Assembly: GCF_021227995.1 (NCBI RefSeq)
Contig: NZ_CP089301.1
Coordinates: forward strand, 2,356,001 to 2,420,000
Reading direction: 5' to 3'
DNA length: 64,000 nucleotides
Source: Novosphingobium kaempferiae
GTDB lineage: Bacteria; Pseudomonadota; Alphaproteobacteria; Sphingomonadales; Sphingomonadaceae
Below are positions 44,108 to 53,669 of this stretch, piece by piece. The notes beneath the pieces are model-generated. The model searched no databases. It was not told where the DNA came from and saw only the letters and a program-made list of their open reading frames with translations. The position numbers and the translations under genes were made by a program. How positions within the stretch are numbered: position 1 is the stretch's first letter; each line of letters starts with the position of its first letter.

Positions 44108-44524
44108 ATGAGCAACAGTCCGGCTTTGGTGCTGCTCCTGGACGACGTGAGCGCGATCGTCGAAGAGCTGCTGACGTTCATGGAGCTTCATGGCATCCCG
44201 GCGGTCGGGGTTTCCGATCTCGACCAGGCGGTGGCTGCCCTTGAAGCGAATTCGGCGATCCGTGTCCTCGCCTGCGATGTGCGGCTGGGGCAGGAATCCG
44301 GCCTGTCCATCGTCTCGCGGATCCGCGAGAACGCGCTGCTGAGCGAGCGCGAATTCGGCTACCTCTTCATCACCGGCGACCAGCTGCGACCGGACCCTGC
44401 GCTGCCGATGCCGGAGCATCTGGTGCTGACCAAGCCCGTCCAGCCGCAACTGCTGATTTCCACCCTGAACCAGATGCTTGGCCGCATCAGCGAAGTATCG
44501 GAAACCGCGGGGGGCGTGCGATGA
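44108..44524 (+). CDS. Single-domain response regulator
   Basis: 138 residues from the ATG at 44108. It is a receiver domain only: acidic pair in VLLLDDVSAIV, phosphoacceptor Asp in RVLACDVRLGQESG (~residue 57) and Lys in LVLTKPVQPQ. There is no output domain. Its stop overlaps the start of the histidine kinase at 44521 (ATGA), so it probably relays phosphate to another protein, possibly the regulator at 57421. Confidence 0.88.
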   Translation: MSNSPALVLLLDDVSAIVEELLTFMELHGIPAVGVSDLDQAVAALEANSAIRVLACDVRLGQESGLSIVSRIRENALLSEREFGYLFITGDQLRPDPALPMPEHLVLTKPVQPQLLISTLNQMLGRISEVSETAGGVR

Positions 44525-45384
44525 AACCCAACGAGATCACCCAGCGCGACATCGACAAGTGGACGCGCTGCACGCCGACCACCCAGCTCTGCCGCCCGAC
44601 CGAAAGCGGCGCGCAGCAGAACTGCGGCAACATCGACGAGCGCGAGGCGCTCCAGATTTTCGACACGATCGCCGCCAAGGCGCGGCTTGCCGATCTGGGC
44701 GAGCAGAGTTCCGCCCTGGCGCATGAACTGCGCCAGCCGCTGTTCTCGATCGCCATCGCCAACGAGAACCTGCGCATGATGCTCGCGCTCGGCGACATGA
44801 TGCAGCCGCAGCTCGTCAAGGCGGTGGAGCGCATCTCCGAACAGGTGCAGCGCGCGCAGACGATCATCGACCACACGCTCGCTTACGCTTCGGGCCAGAG
44901 CCGCGGCGTCGTGAGCGCCGATCTGGGCCTCGCGGCGCGCAACGCGGTGCGATTCCTGAAGCCCCTGTTCGACGCGACCGGGATCGAGGTGGACGACCGC
45001 CATGCGCAGGTGCGCGGCGAGGTCGCCCTCTGCCAGATCGAGGCGGAGCAGGTCTTCGTGAACATCCTGCGCAACGCGGCGGAGAGCATCGAGACCCGGC
45101 GCGACGCGGGCTGGCAGGGCGCCGGTCGCATCGCGATCCACATTTTCACCGAAAACGGCAAGGTCCAGTGCTGCGTGGCCGACAATGGCGCGGGTCTCTC
45201 GAAGGATCAGGCCAAGTCCGCATTCCAGCCGTTCTTCACCACCAAGCCGCGCGTCGGCACGGGCCTGGGGCTGCATATCTGCCGTCAGGTCATCGGCAAG
45301 ATCGGCGGCGAAGTCGCGCTCGTACCGGGTGAGACCGAAGGTGCGCGGGTGGAGATCGAACTGCCGCTGCTCGAAACGGCGTAA
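44521..45384 (+). CDS. Soluble histidine kinase
   Basis: 287 residues, no membrane segment. A short N-terminal part with Cys residues (CTPTTQLC, NCGNID) precedes the HisKA helix LADLGEQSSALAHELRQPLFSIAIANENL with its phosphoacceptor His at ~68. The ATPase domain keeps the N box (FVNILRNAAESI), G1 (DNGAGLS) and G2 (GTGLGLHICRQV), so it should be active. It is translationally coupled to the receiver protein upstream and convergent with the degenerate kinase at 45387. Confidence 0.92.
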   Translation: MKPNEITQRDIDKWTRCTPTTQLCRPTESGAQQNCGNIDEREALQIFDTIAAKARLADLGEQSSALAHELRQPLFSIAIANENLRMMLALGDMMQPQLVKAVERISEQVQRAQTIIDHTLAYASGQSRGVVSADLGLAARNAVRFLKPLFDATGIEVDDRHAQVRGEVALCQIEAEQVFVNILRNAAESIETRRDAGWQGAGRIAIHIFTENGKVQCCVADNGAGLSKDQAKSAFQPFFTTKPRVGTGLGLHICRQVIGKIGGEVALVPGETEGARVEIELPLLETA

Positions 45385-45386
45385 GT

Positions 45387-46607
45387 TCAGATGTCGTCGC
45401 GGCCGAGGCGGATGACGAACCGCACCGGCTGACGGCCAAGGACGAGGCACCGGAATTCCGCCGAAGCTTCCTGCGCCACCTGCTCGACCAGCCAGAGCGT
45501 CGCCTCGTCGATGCGCAGGCTCGGCACCGGGCGGCCTTCATCGTCGGTGCATTCCACGGTGATGACGACATGCGCGGGCGAGACGCTGGCATTCAGCAGG
45601 ACGTCGCCGCGATGCTTGCGACCATCGCGGCCCAGGAAACTGCCGAAGGCGCTCAGCAGCGCGGCCACCGCCATCATCTGCAAGGCGCCGTACTGGCCCG
45701 GCACGACATGGTCGAGAGCATTGCCGCGCATGTGAACCGAGACGCCGTGGTGGCGCACGTTCGACTTGGTGGTCGCGATCGCGCAGTCCAGCGCGCTGCG
45801 CACCGTGAGTGAGCCGTCGCCCTCCCGCCCATCGCGTCCGAACCAGCGGAACAGGCTGAGGATATGCGCCGCGCCCTCGGTATGCGTGGCGATGCGGCCG
45901 ACGCGTTCCTGCAACTGCCCGCGATGCTCCTCGTCCATCTCCAGATGGCTGATGATGTAATCCATGTTGGCGTTCGCCATGGAGATCACGTTCAGCGGCT
46001 GCGCGAGGTCGTGCAGCATTCCGCTCGTGATGCGGCCGAGCAGCAGGTCGCGGGTGACTTCGACGAGGCCGCCGTCGCCCCATGCCAGCAGCCGCGCATC
46101 GACGACGGCAAGGTGCCGCGCGATGCCCGCGCCGATAAATGCGGCGCAGAACGATGCGATCACCGCCAGCACCGCGCCCGGCACAGGCCCCGCGAACGTG
46201 TAGCCGAACAGGCACATCGCACCCAGCGCCATGACCGTGGGCCATGACCAGCGGGGAGCCCGGAGCAGGGCCGGCGCGAAGCGCCTCGGGATGACCGTGG
46301 CGGCGGTCAGCAGCAGCAGGTCCATCCAGTAGAACGGCGAATGCAGTGCGGCGGGCTGGATCAGTCCGATCGCCAGCAGCAGCGTGGCCCCCAGCGTCAG
46401 GATCGGACGGCGCAGGATGAACAGCGCGCCTGCTGAGGCTGCCGCAATGACCCCGGCACCCGGGGCCTGCGGTGCGATCAGACCCAGGACGAGCGCGCAC
46501 AGGGCCGTGGCTGCGGGATACAGCCTGGTGCTGTCCTCCCACCCGCGGCCCTTGCGGGAACGCTTCGACCACCAGCCTATGAGGGTGTCCTCCGTTCCGC
46601 CGCGCAT
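45387..46607 (-). CDS. Membrane histidine kinase-like protein with degenerate ATPase domain
   Basis: 406 residues. Five to six hydrophobic segments fill residues ~28-165 (MASE-like membrane sensor). The HisKA-like helix LLLGRITSGMLHDLAQPLNVISMANANMDYI keeps the H box (HDLAQPLN). In the C-terminal part the N box Asn is not found (YGALQMMAVAALLSAFG), and G1/G2 are replaced by ECTDDEGRPVPSLRID, so ATP binding is doubtful. It may be a pseudokinase or a phosphotransfer and sensor subunit for the kinase at 44521. It shares a divergent intergenic region with the Tad operon. Confidence 0.82.
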   Translation of the reverse strand: MRGGTEDTLIGWWSKRSRKGRGWEDSTRLYPAATALCALVLGLIAPQAPGAGVIAAASAGALFILRRPILTLGATLLLAIGLIQPAALHSPFYWMDLLLLTAATVIPRRFAPALLRAPRWSWPTVMALGAMCLFGYTFAGPVPGAVLAVIASFCAAFIGAGIARHLAVVDARLLAWGDGGLVEVTRDLLLGRITSGMLHDLAQPLNVISMANANMDYIISHLEMDEEHRGQLQERVGRIATHTEGAAHILSLFRWFGRDGREGDGSLTVRSALDCAIATTKSNVRHHGVSVHMRGNALDHVVPGQYGALQMMAVAALLSAFGSFLGRDGRKHRGDVLLNASVSPAHVVITVECTDDEGRPVPSLRIDEATLWLVEQVAQEASAEFRCLVLGRQPVRFVIRLGRDDI

Positions 46608-47168
46608 CGAGCGGGACGCCGATCGACCGTCACTTTCCGTTTCCCCGTCATCCCCACAAGCGCCAAAGCCGTCTCCAGACCATCAAGAAGCCAACGGTGT
46701 CAAAAGCCGCGAACCGGGCCAAGGCTCCCGACCACTCACGCGCAAATCCTGCCGCGTTCAACGAAATTTCTCTGCGAATCCACGGGATCGGCCCTGGGGA
46801 CACGGGGGAACCGAAGGGGGATGACGCTGCTGCCGGACATGGTGTTCTTATTGCCTTGGCCTTGGGCACAAGTCACGAAAAGAACCGATGCGAAGGTTAC
46901 TTTAAATCCCGTAGAAACGCATAGTCGCTTGCTTTCTCGACAAGTTGCGGGCTGCGGCGGGTAACCTCGCCCGAGGGCTCCTGACCCCGTAAATCCGCGC
47001 ATCTCGTGATCCCCTCGCATTGGCTGCTTCTCCATGACCGGCTGAATCGGGGACGCGCTATGTTTCAGAAATCAAGGCGAACCTGTCCCGGCAAGGAACG
47101 GTTCTGATTTTTCGAAGCGCGGGGGCAGCGCTTCGTTTGCGTAAGCGCAATGGCAAGAGGGGAATTGC
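46608..47168. other. Divergent control region between the degenerate kinase and the Tad operon
   Basis: 561 bp without a supportable gene. It should contain the promoters of both cpaB and the kinase. The only clear structures are a hairpin and a palindrome at 47114-47150. Confidence 0.5.
47114..47150. promoter_or_regulatory. Hairpin and TTTGCGTAAGCGCAA palindrome upstream of cpaB
   Basis: GAAGCGC (47114-47120) pairs with GCGCTTC (47128-47134). Directly after it, TTTGCGTAAGCGCAA (47136-47150) resembles the 16-bp palindrome at 37478. It lies 19 bp before the cpaB ATG, so it may act on translation or be an operator overlapping the leader. Confidence 0.45.
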
Positions 47169-48107
47169 ATGCGCCTCGGTTCGAAAGCGAAGCTGACGAT
47201 TGCCGTCGGAATGGTCGCTGCGGCGACATTCGGCTTTCTCGGCGTTCGCGAACTAGGACGATCTGCCAAGCCGAAGGCGGCCTCGGTGCCCGGTCTCATC
47301 GCCGGGACATCGCAGGCGGCGGGCATCGTGCTCGCTACCACCACGCGGGATGTGCGGATCGGGGAGACGATCACGGCCGACATGATCCGCAATACTGCCT
47401 TCGATCCTTCCCGCTTTCCGGGTGCGGCGACCCCCGCCGAGGTGGTCGGTCGTGTCGCCACGCGCGACATCAAGGCCAACACGCTCATCCCGCGCGAGGC
47501 ATTGCAGCAGGAAGGCAAGCTGGCGATCCGCGTGCCGGTGGGCATGCGCGCGATCAGCATCGACACCACGGCGGAGATCGCCGTTGCCGGACTGGTGCGA
47601 CCGGGTGACCGCGTGGACGTGCAGGTCGTCTATCCCGGCGAGGACGCCATCGGCGGCGCACGCGGCAACGGTCGCAGTCGCTCCACCACACTGCTGCAAC
47701 TGGTGCCGGTGCTTGCGGTGGGCGAGGTCGTCGTCGGCGAGGCGGTCAAGGACGGCGTGACCGGCGCGGTATCCGCGCCGCCGCCGCCCGCGCGCAACGT
47801 GACGCTGGCGCTGAGCCCGCAGCAGGTGTCGGAGCTCTCGCTCGCGAAGAGCACCGGCGCGCTCTACCTTTCCCTGCGCAATCCGGAAGACAAGCAGGAA
47901 GTCGCGACTGCGCAGGTCGCCTCCATTCTCGAGACTCCTTCGGCGACGGCAAGGCCGGCGCCGGCGTTCGCCGCCGCGCTACCCCCTCGCGCGGCGGCGG
48001 CGCCACCGGCTCCACAGCCGCGTCGGGCGGCTCCTGCCCCGCATGCGATCGAACTGGTCGTCGGCGGCAATCGCGAAGTCATCTATTCGGGGAGTGGGGC
48101 CAAGTGA
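47169..48107 (+). CDS. cpaB: Tad pilus assembly protein CpaB/RcpC
   Basis: 312 residues. An N-terminal membrane anchor or signal (KLTIAVGMVAAATFGFLGV) leads to the SAF domain (ATTTRDVRIGETITADMI, TRDIKANTLIPREAL) and the RcpC C-terminal region (VGMRAISIDTTAEIAVAGLVRPGDRVDVQVVYPGED). It ends with an Ala/Pro-rich tail. It is a periplasmic partner of the secretin and the first gene of the compact Tad operon, with 1-8 bp overlaps or gaps between most genes. Confidence 0.93.
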   Translation: MRLGSKAKLTIAVGMVAAATFGFLGVRELGRSAKPKAASVPGLIAGTSQAAGIVLATTTRDVRIGETITADMIRNTAFDPSRFPGAATPAEVVGRVATRDIKANTLIPREALQQEGKLAIRVPVGMRAISIDTTAEIAVAGLVRPGDRVDVQVVYPGEDAIGGARGNGRSRSTTLLQLVPVLAVGEVVVGEAVKDGVTGAVSAPPPPARNVTLALSPQQVSELSLAKSTGALYLSLRNPEDKQEVATAQVASILETPSATARPAPAFAAALPPRAAAAPPAPQPRRAAPAPHAIELVVGGNREVIYSGSGAK

Positions 48108-49330
48108 AAAGCCTGATCGCAACCGGGCTGTTCGCCTGCGCCGCACCGATCGCGCTGGTGCCGACCATGGCCGCCGCGCAGGACCAGCGGTCCCTGCAGG
48201 TGGATGAGGCCCGCACGCTGACGTTCACTCGCTCGATTGGTCGGGTCGAGGTGAGCCGCGACAACGTGATCGGCGTATCGTCGCCCACCGCGCAATCGCT
48301 GCGCGTGACCGGGCAGGGCGCCGGCGACGCGTCGCTCAACGTCTATGCGGCGGACGGCACGATGATCGGCCAGACGCTGTTCCACGTCGATCCGCCCGCG
48401 CCCGTCTACTCGACCGGAGCCGGACCGCTGCGACCGGGTGAGAAGGTCGTCGCGGTGGACGTGCAGTTCGCGGCGGTGTCGTCCTCGACGCTCAAGGCGC
48501 TGGGCTTCAGCTTCGCCAAGCTCTCCGGGGACATCCAGGGGGCGCTGGTGCCGTCGTCCAGTCTCAACGGCTATTCTTTCAGCACGGGGGGCACGGGCGG
48601 CACGCCGGTAAGGCCGGGGCTGAGCGTAGATGCCTCCGCGCCGATCCAGAGCGCGTTCAACCTCTTCCTGTCGGCGCCAAACCGCGGCATCGGCGCGGTA
48701 TTGAGCGCTTTGTCGTCCAACGGGCTCTCGCAGCTTCTCGCGCAGCCGACGCTGCTGGTGCGTTCGGGCGAACAGGCTAGCTTCCTTGCCGGTGGCGAGT
48801 TCCCGGTGCCGGTGCCGCAGTCCAGCGGCGGCAACACCAACGCGATCTCGATCCAGTACAAGGAATTCGGCGTGCGCCTTTCGGTGACGCCCTATGTGCT
48901 GAGCGAGAGCAACATCGTCCTCAAGCTCGCGCCGGAAGTCAGCGAGCTGGACTACAACAACGGCGTCCAGCTTCAGGGCTACGTGGTGCCGGGCATCCGC
49001 CGCCGCTCCACCGAGACGACCGTGGAGCTGGGCAGCGGGCAGAGCTTCGTGATCGCCGGGCTCAACTACTCGAACAGCTCGGTCACCAAGGACAAGGTGC
49101 CGTTCCTCGGCGACCTGCCGGTGCTGGGGGCCTTCTTCAAGCGCCAGCAGAACCAGAAGGAGCGCCAGGAGCTCATCATCGTCGCGACGCCGCGGCTGGT
49201 GGAGCCCGAGGCGGTGAAGCCGATGCTGGCGACGGCGAACAAGCCGGTCGATCCCAGCATCGGGCAGATGATCGTCGGCAACGACGGCGTCGAACAGGGC
49301 ATCAGGAACTTCGGCGTGGTGAGGCGCTGA
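48104..49330 (+). CDS. cpaC: Tad secretin CpaC/RcpA
   Basis: 408 residues from a GTG overlapping the cpaB stop by 4 bp. The signal peptide ends TMAAAQ. The N-terminal domain has LTFTRSIGRVEVSRDNVIGV (BON/STN-like), and the secretin core has VLSALSSNGLSQLLAQPTLLVRSGEQASFLAGGEFPVPV and the terminal FLGDLPVLGAFFKRQ...ELIIVATPRLVEP. It forms the outer-membrane channel for the Flp pilus. Confidence 0.95.
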   Translation: MKSLIATGLFACAAPIALVPTMAAAQDQRSLQVDEARTLTFTRSIGRVEVSRDNVIGVSSPTAQSLRVTGQGAGDASLNVYAADGTMIGQTLFHVDPPAPVYSTGAGPLRPGEKVVAVDVQFAAVSSSTLKALGFSFAKLSGDIQGALVPSSSLNGYSFSTGGTGGTPVRPGLSVDASAPIQSAFNLFLSAPNRGIGAVLSALSSNGLSQLLAQPTLLVRSGEQASFLAGGEFPVPVPQSSGGNTNAISIQYKEFGVRLSVTPYVLSESNIVLKLAPEVSELDYNNGVQLQGYVVPGIRRRSTETTVELGSGQSFVIAGLNYSNSSVTKDKVPFLGDLPVLGAFFKRQQNQKERQELIIVATPRLVEPEAVKPMLATANKPVDPSIGQMIVGNDGVEQGIRNFGVVRR

Positions 49331-49331
49331 C

Positions 49332-50498
49332 ATGGCACGCATCCATCTTCTCTCGATCGACCGCGCGCTGGCGCAGCGCATCTCGGACGCCATGGGCGCC
49401 CACGTCACTGTCGAGATGGCCCAGTCGCTCGACGAGGCCGAGTTCGACGGCCCGGGCATCGTCGTGATCGACCATGCCTCGATCCCCGCCGAGCGCGCGA
49501 TGGCATCGGTCATCGCCGAAGTCGCGCAGGCGGCTCCGGGCCGCGCGGTGGTGCTCGCCACTGAGGACATGTACGCGGGCCACGTCCTTCAGGCGATCCG
49601 CTCCGGCGCGACCGATGTGCTGCCGCGCGGCGCGGTGGCCTCGGAAGTGAGCGAGATCCTCTCGCGCGTGCTCAACACTTCGCTGGCGAGCCAGGGGAGG
49701 CTGGGCCGCTTCACCCTCGTCCTCGGCACCGACCGTGACGCGACCGCCGTACTGGCGACCGACATGGCGCTCGCCTACAGCCTCGACGGCGCATCGACGC
49801 TGCTGATCGACTGCACCCTGCCGAGCAGCACGGCCGAGGCCTACCTCGACCTCAAGGTGGACTACGGCCTCGCCTCGGCGATCTCCGACATCGACCGCAT
49901 GGACGCGAGCCTGCTGTCCGATGCGCTGGCGCATCACGACCGCAGCGGGCTGACCCTGCTGACGCTTGACGGCGGCACCGGGGCGGAGCCTGTCGGCATC
50001 GGTCCGGCGGACATCGTCGGCCTGATCCAGCTGCTGCGGGCGAGTTGCAACCACGTCGTCCTGTGCGGCGGATCCCTGCGTAACGGCGGGCTGCTGCGCG
50101 AACTCGCCTCGCAGGCGCAGAGCGTCGAGGTTGTGTGCAGCCAGTCGATCCGCGAGCTTGACGCCACCCGCCGCCTGCTCGACCGCGTGGCCATCGACAC
50201 CGCTAGCGCACAGCGCCTGCGCCTGCTGGTGTGGGAGCACGATCCGCGCATCCTGCTCGACGGTCGCCGCATGGCCGATGCGCTCGACATCGACACCGTG
50301 CTCGGTATCCCGGTCGACCGCGTGCAGCAGCGCAACGCGCTGAACGCCGGACGACCGATGATGACCGAGCGGGATGGCGGCACTTACGCGCAGGCCGTGC
50401 GGCGCGCCTGCGGGATCTCGTCGCAGGCCAAGGGCGCCAGCTTCGGGATCGACCGCATGCGCAAGGCAATCCTGCGTTCGGTGGAGCGCACCGCATGA
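49332..50498 (+). CDS. cpaE: Tad pilus localisation protein CpaE/TadZ, without a canonical Walker A
   Basis: 388 residues. An atypical receiver-like N-terminal domain (~1-125) precedes a MinD/ParA-like half (FTLVLGTDRDATAVLATDMALAYSLDGASTLLIDCTLP). Where other CpaE/TadZ proteins have a KGGxGxT P-loop, this one reads GTDRDATAV, so nucleotide binding may be lost. TadZ proteins place the pilus machine at the pole. It lies 2 bp after cpaC and overlaps cpaF by 4 bp. Confidence 0.88.
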   Translation: MARIHLLSIDRALAQRISDAMGAHVTVEMAQSLDEAEFDGPGIVVIDHASIPAERAMASVIAEVAQAAPGRAVVLATEDMYAGHVLQAIRSGATDVLPRGAVASEVSEILSRVLNTSLASQGRLGRFTLVLGTDRDATAVLATDMALAYSLDGASTLLIDCTLPSSTAEAYLDLKVDYGLASAISDIDRMDASLLSDALAHHDRSGLTLLTLDGGTGAEPVGIGPADIVGLIQLLRASCNHVVLCGGSLRNGGLLRELASQAQSVEVVCSQSIRELDATRRLLDRVAIDTASAQRLRLLVWEHDPRILLDGRRMADALDIDTVLGIPVDRVQQRNALNAGRPMMTERDGGTYAQAVRRACGISSQAKGASFGIDRMRKAILRSVERTA

Positions 50499-51874
50499 GC
50501 CTGCTCACCAACGATTTCGTGCCCGGAGAGGGCGGCGAGCCGGAGCCCAAGCGCAAGGCCGCCATCGCGCAGCCCGCCGCGCAGCGCATGAGCGACAGCT
50601 ACCAGGCGGTGAAGGCGCTGACCTGCGCGCAGGTGATCGAGCAGCTGGAGACGCAGGGCTCCACCGCCGACGGGCTGGACCGGCGCACGCTGCGCAGCGA
50701 GATCGAGCAGGTCATCAACAGCCGCAGCCGTCGCGGCCAGCTCGCGCTCAACAGCGCCGAGCGGCTGCTGCTGATCGAGGACGTCGAGGACGAGGTCGTC
50801 GGCCTCGGCCCCATCGCGCCGCTGCTGCGCGACAGCACCATCGACGACATCATCGTCAACGGCGCCAACACCATCTACGCCGAGCGCTCGGGCGTGCTGG
50901 AACGGGTCGAGACGCGCTTCCGCGACGACGCGCACCTCATGAACATCATCCAGCGCATCGTCGGCCCCATCGGCCGCCGCGTGGACGAGGCGACGCCCTT
51001 CGTCGATGCGCGCCTGCCGGACGGCTCGCGCGTCAACATCGTCATCCCGCCGATCGCGCTCGACGGCCCGCTGGTCTCGATCCGCAAGTTCCGCCTTCAG
51101 GCGCTCAGCGTCGAGGACTGCGTGAGCGGCGGCGTCATGAGCCCGGCGATGGCCGCGTTCCTGACGAGCGCGGTGCGTTCGCGCCTCAACATCCTGATCT
51201 GCGGCGGCACCGGCGCGGGCAAGTCCACGCTGCTCAACGTGCTGTCGAGCTGCATCAGCAACAAGGAACGCCTCGTCACCATCGAGGACGCGGCCGAGCT
51301 GCAACTGCGACAGGAGCACGTCGTCCGGCTGGAGACGCGCCCGCCCAATGTCGACGGCAGCCGCGAGGTGAGTGCGCGCGATCTCGTCCGCAACGCCCTG
51401 CGCATGCGGCCCGACCGCATCATCCTGGGTGAGGTGCGCGGCGTCGAGGCGGTGGAGATGCTGCAGGCGATGTCCACCGGCCACGACGGCTCGATGGCGA
51501 CGCTCCATGCCAACACCCCGCGCGACGCGCTGTCGCGCCTCGAAATGCTGCTGGGCTTTGCCGGTCAGCAGAACGACGTGCGCGCGGTGCGCCGCTTCGT
51601 TGCCAACTCGATCCACGTCATCGTCAACATCCAGCGCCTCGCCAACGGCTCGCGCCGGATCACCTCGGTCGCCGAAGTGACCGGGGTGGAGGGCGAGGCC
51701 TACACGCTCAACGAACTGTTCCACTTCGAGGAAAATCCGCCGATGTCGGGCGAGGGGCTGCATCGCACGATGTCGCCGCGGCCCTATCACGTCGCGCGCC
51801 TCAAGGACTACGCCGCGCCCACGCTGGACAAGGCCACCGGCGCCGTCGGCCATGGGGAAGCAACCGCATGGTGA
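50495..51874 (+). CDS. cpaF: Tad secretion ATPase CpaF/TadA
   Basis: 459 residues from the ATG at 50495. VirB11/GspE-type ATPase: [46 protein letters not shown], Walker [17 protein letters not shown], the Asp box [10 protein letters not shown], Walker [17 protein letters not shown] and the His box [18 protein letters not shown]. It powers assembly of Flp pilin. All motifs are intact. Confidence 0.96.
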   Translation: MSLLTNDFVPGEGGEPEPKRKAAIAQPAAQRMSDSYQAVKALTCAQVIEQLETQGSTADGLDRRTLRSEIEQVINSRSRRGQLALNSAERLLLIEDVEDEVVGLGPIAPLLRDSTIDDIIVNGANTIYAERSGVLERVETRFRDDAHLMNIIQRIVGPIGRRVDEATPFVDARLPDGSRVNIVIPPIALDGPLVSIRKFRLQALSVEDCVSGGVMSPAMAAFLTSAVRSRLNILICGGTGAGKSTLLNVLSSCISNKERLVTIEDAAELQLRQEHVVRLETRPPNVDGSREVSARDLVRNALRMRPDRIILGEVRGVEAVEMLQAMSTGHDGSMATLHANTPRDALSRLEMLLGFAGQQNDVRAVRRFVANSIHVIVNIQRLANGSRRITSVAEVTGVEGEAYTLNELFHFEENPPMSGEGLHRTMSPRPYHVARLKDYAAPTLDKATGAVGHGEATAW

Positions 51875-52770
51875 AGGGCGGCGCCTATCTCCTGCTGGCG
51901 CTGCTCATCCTCGGCGCGATGGCATGGCACTGGTTCTCGCAGCGCACGCGCGACCGCGTGGTACTCGACCGGCGGCTGGAGGCCATCGCCACGCCCGACG
52001 CCGCGCCTGCGCGCCCGATCATCGCGGTCACTGTGCCCGAGCGGATCGCGCCGCTGCTGGCGCAGGCGCAGGTTGAGATCACCTTCGGCGCGGTGCAGGC
52101 GCTGACCGGCGGGATGCTCATCGCGACGCTGATCGTGCTCCTGCTGTTCGGGCCGGCCGCTGCGGTGGTCCTAGTGGTCGGCGTGCCGATGGCGGTGCTG
52201 TCCTGGCTCCAGGGCCGTGCGCGCAAGCGGATCGAGGCGCTGGCCGAGGCGCTGCCGCTCTATCTCGACGGTGTGCGCCAGCTTCAGGCGGTGGGCAATT
52301 CGCTGTCGCAGGCGCTTGCCCGCGCCCTCGCCGATGCCCCCGAGACGGTGCAGAGCTACTTCGCGCCGGTCGGCCGCCGCCTCGCCATGGGGGCGCCGGT
52401 GGCCGAGACGATGCAACAGCTGGCCGACCGGTTGCAGGTGCCCGAAGTCTCGATGATCGCCGCCGCCATCCGCACCAACCTGCGCTACGGCGGCTCGATC
52501 GCGACGGTGTTCGGCAACCTCTCCAACATCCTGCGCGAGCGCGTGCGCATCCGCCGCGACCTGCAGGCGGCGACGTCGGAGGCCAAGGTGAGCGCGCGCG
52601 TGCTGATCGCGATGCCGCTGCTCGCCATGGTGCTGCTGGTGGGCATGAACCGCGCCTACATCGAATTCTTCATCGACGATCCGCGTGGCCGCACGATGTC
52701 GATGGTGGCGATCGTGCTCGAACTGATCGGCATCATGATTATCCGCCGCATGATGAGGCTCGCGTTCTGA
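51868..52770 (+). CDS. tadB: Tad inner-membrane platform protein TadB
   Basis: 300 residues. An N-terminal TM is followed by a pair of TMs (~75-115) and a T2SSF domain (LPLYLDGVRQLQAVGNSLSQALARALADAPETVQSYFAPVGRRLAMG), then two C-terminal TMs. It overlaps cpaF by 7 bp and shares a base with the tadC start. Confidence 0.94.
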   Translation: MVKGGAYLLLALLILGAMAWHWFSQRTRDRVVLDRRLEAIATPDAAPARPIIAVTVPERIAPLLAQAQVEITFGAVQALTGGMLIATLIVLLLFGPAAAVVLVVGVPMAVLSWLQGRARKRIEALAEALPLYLDGVRQLQAVGNSLSQALARALADAPETVQSYFAPVGRRLAMGAPVAETMQQLADRLQVPEVSMIAAAIRTNLRYGGSIATVFGNLSNILRERVRIRRDLQAATSEAKVSARVLIAMPLLAMVLLVGMNRAYIEFFIDDPRGRTMSMVAIVLELIGIMIIRRMMRLAF

Positions 52771-53669
52771 TGGCCGGCGCGCTCGCCCTCCTTTCGCTCA
52801 TCGCCGCCGTCGCGGGCGGGGCGATGGTGGTGCTGGGCCTGCGCTGGCTGCAGGTCGATGCCCAGCTCCGCGCGCGGATCGACGGACAGGCCGCCATCGG
52901 CAGCGCCCCCTCGCGCGGCTGGCGCAACCTCAAGGCGCCGCGCGCGCTGTTGGCGCAGGGGCGCGACCGTCAGGAGATCGAGAAGCGCCTGCGCGCCGCC
53001 GGCTACTTCGAGCCGGGTGCGCTCGACGTCTTCGTCGCGCTGCGGCTCGCCGCGACGCTGCTGGTGATGCTGGCCTCGATGGCGACGTGCTTCGCCGTCA
53101 CCGGCAACCCGCTGCGCCCGATCTTCCCGACGTTCGCGCTGACCGGCCTCACCTACATTGGCGCCAAGTACGCCCTCCAGATGCGCGCCACCGCGCGCGA
53201 GCGGGTGCTGACGGCGGAGTTTCCGTTCCTGCTCGACCTGATGCTGATGATGCTCGAAAGCGGCGTTTCGCTCGACCAGTGCTTCCGCGGCATCGCGCGG
53301 GACGAGCGGGTGGCGGTGCCCAACCATGCGAAGCTGGTGGCGATGCTGGTCGAGGATCTCGACCGTGGGCAGGACTACCAGGTCGCGTTCGACCGCTGGG
53401 CGACCCGCGTAGGCGTGCAGGGCTCTCGCGAACTGGCGGCACTGTTCCGGCAGTCGCTGTTCCAGGGCATGGAGCTGGTCCCGGCCCTGCGCGAATTCAT
53501 CCGCGAATTCTCGCAGCGCCGCGTCGCCCGTGCGCGCGAGCAGATCGGCAAGATCACCGTGCGGATGGTCGTGCTCATGCTCGTCTTCTTCATGCCTGCG
53601 CTGTTCATCGTGCTGGCCGGCCCGCCGGTGGCCGCGATCCTCGACACGCTGCGGAGTACCGGACGATGA
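52770..53669 (+). CDS. tadC: Tad inner-membrane platform protein TadC
   Basis: 299 residues. Membrane segments lie at both ends and in the middle, with the T2SSF signature FPFLLDLMLMMLESGVSLDQCFRGIARDE and the C-terminal VLMLVFFMPALFIVLAGPPV. It pairs with TadB as the platform on which CpaF works. Confidence 0.94.
   Translation: MAGALALLSLIAAVAGGAMVVLGLRWLQVDAQLRARIDGQAAIGSAPSRGWRNLKAPRALLAQGRDRQEIEKRLRAAGYFEPGALDVFVALRLAATLLVMLASMATCFAVTGNPLRPIFPTFALTGLTYIGAKYALQMRATARERVLTAEFPFLLDLMLMMLESGVSLDQCFRGIARDERVAVPNHAKLVAMLVEDLDRGQDYQVAFDRWATRVGVQGSRELAALFRQSLFQGMELVPALREFIREFSQRRVARAREQIGKITVRMVVLMLVFFMPALFIVLAGPPVAAILDTLRSTGR

Noticed and set aside
46697..46924. 75-codon plus-strand open frame upstream of cpaB
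   Set aside because: No ribosome site, weak composition, and it lies in the divergent control region; coding potential not supported.
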